From contig WKLE02002471.1 of NCBI GenBank assembly GCA_014885115.2, forward strand, positions 1-14,073: a DNA stretch of 14,073 nt, read 5' to 3'. Positions 7,252-14,073 of the stretch are shown in pieces. Made by a program: the position numbers and the translations under genes. Under the pieces are notes generated by a model. That model saw nothing but the letters and a program-made list of their open reading frames with translations. It did not search any database and was not told the DNA's origin. The DNA comes from Asterionellopsis glacialis (taxonomy: Eukaryota > Bacillariophyta > Plagiogrammaphyceae > Rhaphoneidales > Asterionellopsidaceae). The stretch's first letter is position 1; each line of letters starts with the position of its first letter.

Positions 7252-8519
7252 AAGACTGCGTCATAACATCCTACAAAACAACAACACAAAACAAATAATT
7301 GAATGATGACCTGGTACTATTGTTCTTTCACTAATTACAGAGGATATGCACAAAATAGACCTTTTCCAGTTTAGGTGTACCTTCAAGTCTAAAGGTAGTT
7401 GTGGTTGCTCTATTTCACTCCCATTTGTGCGCCTTTTTTTTCCAAAAACCCTTGTTTTCTAGTGCATCGATTTCTTGGAAAAAAATATTTTTGACCTCTG
7501 AACAATGGGAACGGTCCACCAGAACTCATTGGAATGACATAAAGCAGGGTATAAACTGTTTCTATATCAAGTTGGCTTATATATAATCTAAAATAGAACA
7601 GTAGGTGAGGCCTTTAGTTCTTTAGTTATTAATTTTTTTAACAGTCAAGGTCCTATTTTTTTCGATCGACTTTTTTCTTTTACATATATTTGAAGAATGG
7701 TGCTTCTCGCCTATTGCTTTATTGCATATTCCGGTACATAATTATTTGTAGTATCATGTTATTCAGTGGGGATGATTATAAGTCATCATCTGATGCATCT
7801 ATTTTTCATGGTCTCGGAATGGAGTGAGTTTTGCTCCTTGACGCGGGTCACGAAATCAACGTGTCAGTGCCAAAAGAAGCACTCAAGAGTATTGCTGGAC
7901 AAGGACGAGGGTATTGTACGAGAAAAATTATTCTTGCTGTATAAATAGGAAATATCTGGTACCCTTAAAAAAAAAAAGTTTTCAAATGTACTGCAGAATT
8001 GTACTTTTTGATTCATAGTAAATACGTAGAAGCTCTGTAGAAGAAAAAAGTCCGGCAGGAGCAGCCACGACTACCTTTTAAAAATAGAAAAGAAAGGTTA
8101 GGTAAGACGCACAGACATGAACGGATAATGAGAATACGATGTAATGACGCCGAATAATTTCACAAGGATCTCTTTGCTCTGTGCGAGTAGTGAGTATGAA
8201 CATGATGTTGGTTGTCTTGCATGTGAGACGTGCCGCCACCCTTGCCATGTAGTCTTACTTTCTGCCGATTAGAGAGAACTTCTATGAATACTGACTGTTG
8301 CATCTACTCAATGTAGTTGTCAAGCTTTCACAGCATTACACCATTGTATCCATTAATAATTATTATTCCGTTCCGTACCTCGAAAGATATGCATCGTATG
8401 TCCACAAGCAGCCACAACTAAAACATAGCACGAAAGCCAAGTGAAAGACTTCGACAAACAATCAGAGCATTACAATCATTACAAATAGTATTTGCAGTAT
8501 CCATGCATCACTAGAAGAG
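7252..8519. other. Long intergenic stretch, no gene seen
   Basis: I find no protein-like frame of useful length on either strand and no repeat array. On the - strand a pyrimidine-rich acceptor-like TTTTGTAG at about 7272 lies just before the first recognisable codons of the DUF285 pseudogene, so another upstream exon may lie here unrecognised. The right half must hold the promoter and 5' leader of the F-box gene; I see no clear TATA box. Confidence 0.55.
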
Positions 8520-9968
8520 ATGGTGAACATAAACAATTATAATCAGGTCTCAAAATCACAAACATCATCCAATAGTAGTAAGAATCACAAACATAATTTG
8601 ATGGACTTGTTGTCTGATGAATTATTGATTTCTATTGCATTGTATTTAGATTTATCATCGTTAGCATGCACACTTCAAACATGTCATCGATGGAGAACTT
8701 TAGAACAAAGTGCTTCGGCAGGACCATATTTATGGCATAATCGTGTAGTTTCACAATATGGCCCATTGCGACTTTTACCCAACGAGGACAACGACAATCA
8801 TAATTGTAATAACACATCATCGTCATCGTCATCTTTTAACAACAACAACAACAACAATTCTGAAAACCACAATACCAATGAATGGAAGTGTTTAGCATTA
8901 CGTTTAGAAAAGGGTTTAGGTGATTATTACGGCTTTGCGATTGATGCATTTACATCTGACTTTGAACCGTATCCAATGATACTGCATTATCAACGATTAA
9001 TTAATTGGCCAACCTTGAATAATGCATTGACACAATTAGGCAATGTTCAGTTACATCGACAAAGGCAGCCACAACAACAACGTGATGGCATGTTGAAATC
9101 TATAAAGTTTTCTGAAGTCAAAGTATTGTCAGGTTTTAATATTTTAATACCTAATCATTACTTTGGTTGGGTATGTGGTCCAGCTATCGTTGGTGTATTT
9201 GCAAATGGAGCATTTTGTCTTATAGTGAAAGAAGCACTAAAGGAATCTCACGGTGCTGACAAGAATGAAGGTGATAATGAGAAACAAAATAGTCAACAAT
9301 GTGATGAATTAGGTAGTTCAAATCAACCATTTCGTACAAATATGGTGTTTGTTGGTTTGGTAACGATGGAACTAGTCAAATTTGATCCAACGCAAACTAT
9401 ACGTGAACCTCTCCCCAGTAAGCGTCTGATCGTAACATTACAATTAGTCGATCAAATGACACCATCTGAAGTAAAACAAAAATTCAAAGATACATGCATG
9501 GATGAGCTTACATATGATCCCAAGCATGATGTTGGTTTTTGGGCACAATTACAACTTCAAACAAGTAACAACGGGATCAACAGTGGTAACAACGACGCCG
9601 ATAGTATTGATGGTGATAAAGAAGAAGACAATCAATCTTTGTGCGATTACACGATAGAAACAATTGTACTTCAATGCCATACAAATAATGTTGAATATGA
9701 TTTGGTTATGTTTGCTGTTGGTGATCCTCTTCCAGTTCCTGGTGCTGATGCTACTACCAATAGTAGGATTCCTCCTGACATTGTGAAATTCTTTTGTCCA
9801 GTACGATTGTACGGTTGGCTTCATGGTGACTGCATTTTAGGTTTGATGAAAAATAATCATTGCCAAACAGGCTCCTTTTATATGCAATTACGACATTGTA
9901 ATCGTTTAAGAATGTTAGGATTACAACGCGCCTTGGAAGAAACCATTTGTGCATCGTCTTCAGTATAA
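8520..9968 (+). CDS. F-box protein, intronless
   Basis: This is a complete 482-residue frame. The F-box lies at about residues 27-75: LMDLLSDELLISIALYLDLS, then the conserved CHRWRTL and LWHNRVV. F-box proteins act as substrate receptors of SCF ubiquitin ligases by binding Skp1 through this motif; that role is inferred from the family. An Asn/Ser-rich low-complexity linker (residues about 91-120) follows. A 360-residue C-terminal region comes next that I do not recognise as WD40, LRR or Kelch repeats; it contains KFSEVKVLSGFNILIPNHYF, GPAIVGVFANGAFCLIVKEA and FFCPVRLYGWLHGDC. It probably recognises the substrate. The start ATG has a purine at -3 and no better upstream ATG in frame. The frame is free of lesions, and the antisense frames within it are shadows. 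Confidence 0.85.
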   Translation: MVNINNYNQVSKSQTSSNSSKNHKHNLMDLLSDELLISIALYLDLSSLACTLQTCHRWRTLEQSASAGPYLWHNRVVSQYGPLRLLPNEDNDNHNCNNTSSSSSSFNNNNNNNSENHNTNEWKCLALRLEKGLGDYYGFAIDAFTSDFEPYPMILHYQRLINWPTLNNALTQLGNVQLHRQRQPQQQRDGMLKSIKFSEVKVLSGFNILIPNHYFGWVCGPAIVGVFANGAFCLIVKEALKESHGADKNEGDNEKQNSQQCDELGSSNQPFRTNMVFVGLVTMELVKFDPTQTIREPLPSKRLIVTLQLVDQMTPSEVKQKFKDTCMDELTYDPKHDVGFWAQLQLQTSNNGINSGNNDADSIDGDKEEDNQSLCDYTIETIVLQCHTNNVEYDLVMFAVGDPLPVPGADATTNSRIPPDIVKFFCPVRLYGWLHGDCILGLMKNNHCQTGSFYMQLRHCNRLRMLGLQRALEETICASSSV

Positions 9969-10233
9969 TAGTAGAAAATTAAATAGAGACATGTTTTTGA
10001 AGTTAAAATTCATATGCTATTGTTGTAATGCCGCAATAATGTTCATTCTACTAGTAAGTACCGGTAAGTAGAAATCATCATATCAGTGTTCATTACTCAG
10101 TATCAATCGTACTGTAATCATTATATCGTATATTGCCTGATGGACCAGTCTCTTTATATGATAGCGTACGGTACCAGTAAGCTGATTTAGAGTTTCTTGA
10201 TTATACCGTAGAAAAGAAGCTCGAAAACATTCT
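9969..10233. other. 3' flank of the F-box gene
   Basis: AT-rich sequence follows the F-box stop. No AATAAA signal or coding frame is evident. Single GTACCGGTAAGTA and GGTACCAGTAAG motifs of the GTACC family occur near 10058 and 10168. Confidence 0.5.
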
Positions 10234-10690
10234 GAAGTCATAATAAAAATTTCTCTCCTTAACAAAAAACGTCAGCTTCAAGAAAACGAAAATTCATGCA
10301 GTGATGACCTCGGTAATTTACCAGGGACTGTTGAATAACTAAGTTTTTTAAATTGATTTGAAAAGATCACGACTAGAAGAGATGCAGTGTCTGGTGTTTC
10401 TTAATTTTAGAAAAAAGAAATTTCACTCTGTTCTTGAGCGTGAAAGAAGTCATATTTAAAATTCCTCTCTGACACAAAAAGCGTCAACTTCAACAAAACG
10501 AAAATCCATGCAGTAATGACTTCGGTACTTTCTGTAGACTATTTTTCTTATGTGATTTCTTTAGGAGATACAATTGAGCATCGTGGAAAAAAAATCCAAT
10601 TACTCCACTTTAAAAAAAAAAAAGATATCTGAAAAGATTACAAGGAGCAAAGATACAGTGTCATATATCACTCGGAGTCAGAAGATTGAG
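10234..10690 (+). repeat. Diverged tandem duplication, two units
   Basis: Unit 1 starts GAAGTCATA at 10234 and unit 2 starts GAAGTCATA at 10446. Shared landmarks in the same order are AAATTYCTCTC, GCGTCAACTTCAACAAAACG (AACGTCAGCTTCAAGAAAACG in unit 1), AAAATYCATGCAGTRATGAC, YTCGGTA, and about 110-180 bp further GAAAAGAT..AGAAGAGATGCAGTGTC. The units have drifted by substitutions and by an insertion of about 40-50 bp in the second. It is non-coding; its origin is unknown. Confidence 0.75.
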
Positions 10691-11077
10691 AAATAATACT
10701 TGTTATGGAGATTTTAAAAAGGTTATATTGGAATATTACGTATCACTATACCACTCCTTCCTTTGTTGTTGAAGTTATGATATGTAGTGTTCGCATTTTG
10801 CCAAATGACTAACTGCATAGAAAAACTCCGTCTCCGCTGCGGTATCATCTTTGGTGGTGGGTTAAGATGCAACAAAGTGCGATGATATCAATTCCGAAAT
10901 ATATGCACTGTACTGTAATATCTATTAGGTACAATTAGGATATACATATTATAGTATGGAGGAAAACAGAAGGTATCAAGTTCAAGGTATGCAAATTGCA
11001 AACCTCGGGTACTCTAAAAGTCGTGATAGTATTGTTGTAGTTGCATGAATCATCTCTAGGTACAATAGGAGCGAAAG
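10691..11077. other. Intergenic, nothing recognised
   Basis: I see no coding frame or repeat array. The sequence is AT-rich and separates the diverged duplication from the GTACC cluster. Confidence 0.5.
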
Positions 11078-11236
11078 GTACCTGGTAGTACTCGTATCCA
11101 AAAATACATACCAGCTCTTAGTTCCTACCTGGTACAGGTAGACTACATAAAATATCATGATGTTTAGGTATTAATACCAACCAGGTCCGACTTTAATTCG
11201 TACCTGCTGTTAAAACAGGTACCAGCAGATACAGGT
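11078..11236. repeat. GTACC/GGTAC palindromic motif cluster
   Basis: At least six words of the TACCTGGTA/TACCAGGTA type lie here. They include GGTACCTGGTAGTACTCG, an exact 17-bp inverted repeat CTACCTGGTACAGGTAG at 11125-11141 (7-bp arms), ATTAATACCAACCAGGTCC and CAGGTACCAGCAG. The vocabulary matches 4831-4930. It could be a folded-back miniature transposon or a worn satellite; I cannot define ends. Confidence 0.55.
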
Positions 11237-11387
11237 AAGTGAGTTGATTTAAAAAGGCTGAAAATTCTCTAGAGGACCTACAGTATCATGATTAAGCCAA
11301 TAGGATGAACCAATTTTTGTGACTTTATCAAAATGCCGGCGGTATAGTTATTCAATGATTACGATTACTGTAGTACGGAGTGACTTG
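11237..11387. other. Spacer leading into the 110-bp tandem array
   Basis: No gene is visible. The last 50 bases (TTCAATGATTACGATTACTGTAGTACGGAG) resemble the second half of the array unit, so a worn partial unit probably begins the array before 11388. Confidence 0.4.
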
Positions 11388-11820
11388 TGCAGTATTTTAG
11401 TGCGTAACATGCAACAACAGGTTCTCGAGTACACATGTCAGTACCATGGGGTCATTCTGTACAGTTTACGGAGTACTGTACTTTGTGCAGTATTTCAGTA
11501 AGTAAGATGCACCAAGTAATCGAGTACACATGTCAGTACCAATTAGTCATCGTGTACGGATTACGTAGTTCAGTATTGTTAAATATCTTTTTGCAGTATT
11601 TCAGTAAGTTAGATGTACCAAGTAATCGAGTACACATGTCAGTACCAATTGGTCATCGTTTACCGGGTACGGATTACATAGTACTGCATTTTTAAATAGC
11701 TTTATGCAGTACGGCATTTCAGTAAGAGACATGTACCAAGTAATTGAGTACACATATCAGTACAAATTGGTCTTCGTGTACGGATTACCTGGTACGGAGT
11801 ACAGAATTTTTAAATAGCCC
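11388..11820 (+). repeat. Tandem array of about 110-bp units, four copies
   Basis: Units start TGCAGTATTT at 11388, 11486, 11592 and (TGCAGTACGGCATTT) 11705. Their lengths are 98, 106, 113 and 116 bp, so unit length rises from left to right. Each contains CAGTAAGTNAGATG, ACCAAGTAATCGAGTACACA (CAGGTTCTCGAGTACACA in unit 1), TGTCAGTACCAATTGGTCAT, CGTGTACGGATTAC and a closing AGTACTGNATTTTTAAATA. Short frames crossing it repeat the same peptide in different phases and are not genes. The spacing is irregular and the units are near-identical throughout, so this is not a CRISPR array. Confidence 0.9.
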
Positions 11821-12286
11821 CTTGAATGCCAGTTTATGTTGTTTTGGAAGAACGAAGAATTCCTGCTTCCATTTCATCTGATAGCTCATTATTGGTTACC
11901 ACGATGACCGCCATATGATCGAATATTTCAGAATGATACTAAAGATGATTGATACAGCATGAAGAAAAGAATTCGCCGTTGTACCTACTTCTTTTTGTAT
12001 GTTATTATACTGTATTAAAATGATTAAAATACCAACAAAAGTTTTCTCCGAAATATTTTTGTATCTTCGTATCAGATTCAGTAGGACAATACATATTGCA
12101 ATTCTTCAAGTCATATGAGTATCAGCACAGTGTACAGGTACCCATGATCATATTTGAATTACCCCGGGGAAAAGATCTTGGTCAAAACGCTCAAAGGCTT
12201 GGCTTCTTTTGAAGACAGAGAAAACATCTGCCATAATTTGGACTTCCCTGTTTCAGCAACACATATTCTCCCATCCCTACATTACC
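11821..12286. other. Upstream region of the secreted-protein gene
   Basis: No coding frame is convincing. It must contain the promoter and 5' leader of the gene starting at 12287. A small + frame starting at 12154 runs into exon 1 in another phase and is judged a shadow. No clear TATA box is visible. Confidence 0.5.
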
Positions 12287-13130
12287 ATGTATCTCAAGTC
12301 AATCTTTGCCTTTTTCTGCCTTGTCAACTCTTCGTTGGCCATCAGTCCTGAATTTAACAACGGTGACGACGTTACACCTTCTAATCCGAGTGAGTCATAC
12401 TTATGGTTTGGTAGATCAAGATGATATCGTAAACTTTTTATCATTACATACAGCACGACCATTTTTCACTTACACAAACATTACCATAATTTTTCGTTTT
12501 CTCTTTTCAATTGCAGTTTCCATTACAGATAATGGTTGGTCCTTAACTGTTAATCATATTATAACTGGTCTTGGCAACACTGATATCGTGAACTTTTCCA
12601 TGCAAGCAACCGGTGAAGCTGATGCAGTTTGTCTCAATAAACGTAAGAATGAGCCTCCTGGCCAAAATCCAGTATTTGTTGGTACAGGTGACTTGAGCGC
12701 CACAGGAGACGATATTAAAAATGGTGGTATCACAATTGATCTCACAACATCTGCACCGGAAAATGATGATAACTGTTGTTTGCTTGGTGCAAGTTTCTGC
12801 GAAGAAGGTGGCAGCATCTGTCCTGAGGAGTGCACAAAGTGTAAAGTCATCGAAGATCACGAAGATTGTCCCAACGGAAAGAACTGGAACCAGTATACTT
12901 TAGGCATAACTTACACTAGCATCGTTCTTGATGCCGAAGTTACCCTGGTTGGTGAAGACCCAGGTGAAGTTACTTGGGTGCAACGTCTTGTTTGTAGTTT
13001 CATCGCAACTGATGAAGAAACCACAGATGTAGAATGCGAACAGTGTACACTTTGTGACAACAAGAGCGCTGGCAGTGACTGCGCAGACTTTGTTGCTGTT
13101 GCTTTCGCAGACGGATGCTCGTCAGTATAA
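12287..13130 (+). CDS. Secreted cysteine-rich protein, two exons
   Basis: Exon 1 is 12287-12389 and exon 2 is 12517-13130; together they give 238 residues. The N-terminus MYLKSIFAFFCLVNSSLA is a textbook signal peptide with a likely cut after SLA (residue 18). The mature chain is acidic and has 14 cysteines, including the clusters CC, CPEECTKC, CEQCTLC and single cysteines near the end (SDC, DGC), so disulfides outside the cytosol are likely. Other landmarks are GWSLTVNHIITGLGNTDIVN, VFVGTGDLSATGDDI and TLGITYTSIVLDAEVTLV. I do not recognise the family. The start has ACC before ATG. An alternative unspliced frame from an ATG at 12306 is open through the intron, but it loses the signal peptide and translates the pyrimidine tract. 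The gene is lesion-free, so it is probably functional, perhaps in the cell wall or extracellular space. Confidence 0.75.
12390..12516 (+). other. Intron of the secreted-protein gene
   Basis: 127 nt with donor CCGA followed by GTGAGT and acceptor TTTTCTCTTTTCAATTGCAG. It splits an isoleucine codon (A plus TT, phase 1). A second possible acceptor, CATTACAG, lies 12 bases downstream but has a poorer pyrimidine context. Confidence 0.75.
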
Positions 13131-13378
13131 ATGATAAATCGTATCAAATGAATTCGATTCTTTGGTCTTTCAGAAATCAAGAAGTTTATTGTTGATCAAA
13201 AATAGTTGGAAATTACGTAGTTTAAAATATTTAAGTCTTTGATGTTTATCAAGTTTAAATTTGCTCAAGCAAAGTTTGAAATTTCTGACACCGTTGAAGG
13301 AATACAGATTGACTGCAAAAGAAGTAGACAAAGAGAATGTTAGGCTTAGACGTTATGCCTCTTGTTACATCTTTTTCG
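13131..13378. other. Convergent 3' intergenic region
   Basis: It separates the stop of the secreted-protein gene from the stop of the putative - strand gene, and probably contains both 3' untranslated regions. A weak inverted repeat (CAAGTTTAAATTTG...CAAAGTTTGAAATTT) lies near 13249-13283. Confidence 0.5.
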
Positions 13379-13792
13379 TTAATCTTCGATAATATTTGAT
13401 GTGCCCTTCACATTACCAAGTCTCCATGGTCCTAGTTGAATGTCATTAGAACCTTTCTCTCCTCCTCCTTGTCTAGGCTTTATGCCATAGGCACCATAAT
13501 TGTAGATAGATCAACTTTTGAAAAGTAGGAAAGATACCTTGGTAAGTTGTTGCAGATTTATCTGTCTTCTTTATGCATACACCAGTTGTGTAAATGTGTA
13601 AACCATCTGATAAATACTTTCTTTAGAGTGCCAGGCGGTACCGGTACCTCCCAACGATTTTCTTTCTTCTTCCGTTCAAAACAACCTAAACATACTTTGT
13701 GCCCCTCTTGGAGTGCTCCGAAATCCTATCAAAGTACTAGAGACAGGGTATCCAGCTCCAATGCTGAACAAGGTCACCTCGACAAGATCCAT
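13379..13792 (-). CDS. Putative small three-exon gene, or 3' part of a longer gene
   Basis: On the - strand, an open stretch from ATG 13790-13792 reads MDLVEVTLFSIGAGYPVSST and GFRSTPRGAQSMFR, with a donor TTTAG|GTTGTT at 13686/13685. After a 65-nt intron (13621-13685, ending CTCTAAAG) the frame continues KYLSDGLHIYTTGVCIKKTD and KSATTYQ to CAAG|GTATCT at 13538/13537. A 70-nt intron (13468-13537) would lead to GGGEKGSNDIQLGPWRLGNV and KGTSNIIED, ending at TAA 13379-13381. The three exons (107+83+89 nt) give 92 residues. The pieces look coding, but the acceptors are weak, and the last exon is also open about 13 codons further upstream (NYGAYGIKPRQ). The first stretch is also open upstream of the ATG, so more exons may lie beyond the right edge. 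I do not recognise the protein. Confidence 0.4.
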
Positions 13793-14073
13793 AAAAAAAG
13801 AAATCAAGAAAATATATAAAGTCTGAAGAGAACCCAGAAGAATCACCTTAGTACGCCTCGTGGAATGATGGATACAAAACTCGAATTAGAACATTGAACC
13901 AAGCCAAACAATTCACGCAACATTTTTCATTCAGTATATGCAGTATTTAGGTTTAAGAAGAAGGCGTACAATATTTTTTACACAGTAGAAAAATATCACA
14001 CGTTTGTGACATAACTAATTCTTTATGACCACGTCCATTGTTGATGAGATCCATAACAATCCCGCAATTCAAT
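13793..14073 (-). other. Right-edge region with possible upstream exon sequence
   Basis: On the - strand the frame of the putative gene stays open from about 13890 to its ATG. A good acceptor-like tract, TTCTTCTGGGTTCTCTTCAG, ends at about 13824. Further up, a 33-codon frame starting at ATG 14052-14054 (MDLINNGRGHKELVMSQTCD) looks protein-like. TATATATT just before the ATG at 13792 could equally be a promoter element. The data do not decide between leader and exon. Confidence 0.3.

Noticed and set aside
7401..7948. Two 60-codon + strand frames in the F-box upstream region
   Set aside because: They are short, of odd composition, with no splice context or recognisable motif; expected by chance in this length.
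9549..9954. Antisense frames inside the F-box gene
   Set aside because: They are shadows of an intact, family-matched sense frame.
11319..11695. Two short + strand frames with repeated peptide text
   Set aside because: They are products of the 110-bp tandem array and do not persist in phase.
11388..11820. CRISPR-like array
   Set aside because: The whole unit is repeated with no unique spacers, unit length varies, and the setting is eukaryotic.
12306..13130. Unspliced 274-codon frame for the secreted protein
   Set aside because: It translates a pyrimidine-rich intron end and lacks a signal peptide, while the spliced model has clean GT-AG borders and a strong signal peptide.
13515..13537. 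23-nt intron that would end the right-edge gene as QVDLSTIMVPMA
   Set aside because: The length is below what is known for most eukaryotic spliceosomes; the 70-nt alternative also keeps an open frame.

Overview
The window looks like nuclear DNA of a eukaryotic microalga, most probably a diatom. It is AT-rich and repeat-rich, and its few genes are separated by long non-coding stretches. Short GT-AG introns are visible. The clearest lineage hint is a decayed reading frame that joins 25-residue BspA/DUF285-type repeats, a Pro-Thr-Ser linker and a domain resembling an extracellular module that I associate with expanded diatom secreted-protein families. That assignment is from memory and was not checked by a search.

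Layout, left to right. Positions 1-252 hold a broken coding fragment that enters from the left edge. Positions 600-2050 are a repeat block: an 82-bp sequence occurs twice in direct orientation, 1.37 kb apart, around a tandem array of about 143-bp units. Positions about 2102-4798 look like one DNA transposon. It has a DD34E (Tc1/mariner/IS630-type) transposase on the + strand and a convergent, stop-riddled second gene on the - strand. Both ends carry the same 17-bp direct repeat and an imperfect inverted repeat. Positions 5223-7251 (-) are the decayed DUF285 protein gene, with at least three in-frame stops, three frameshifts and one probable intron. Positions 8520-9968 (+) are an intact intronless F-box protein gene. 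Positions 9969-12286 are non-coding and hold a diverged tandem duplication (212-245 bp units), a cluster of GTACC/GGTAC palindromic motifs and a four-copy tandem array of about 110 bp. Positions 12287-13130 (+) are a two-exon gene for a small secreted cysteine-rich protein. Positions 13379-13792 (-) hold fragments that splice into a plausible small three-exon gene, possibly the 3' part of a longer one running off the right edge.

No operon-like or shared-pathway logic links the genes. The two gene models that look alive are the F-box protein and the secreted protein. The transposase frame is uninterrupted, but its N-terminus is doubtful. The rest is transposon, repeat and pseudogene. I did not find a convincing new molecular system. 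The items most worth following up are the two-gene transposon, the unrecognised N-terminal module in front of the DUF285 repeats, and the secreted protein.
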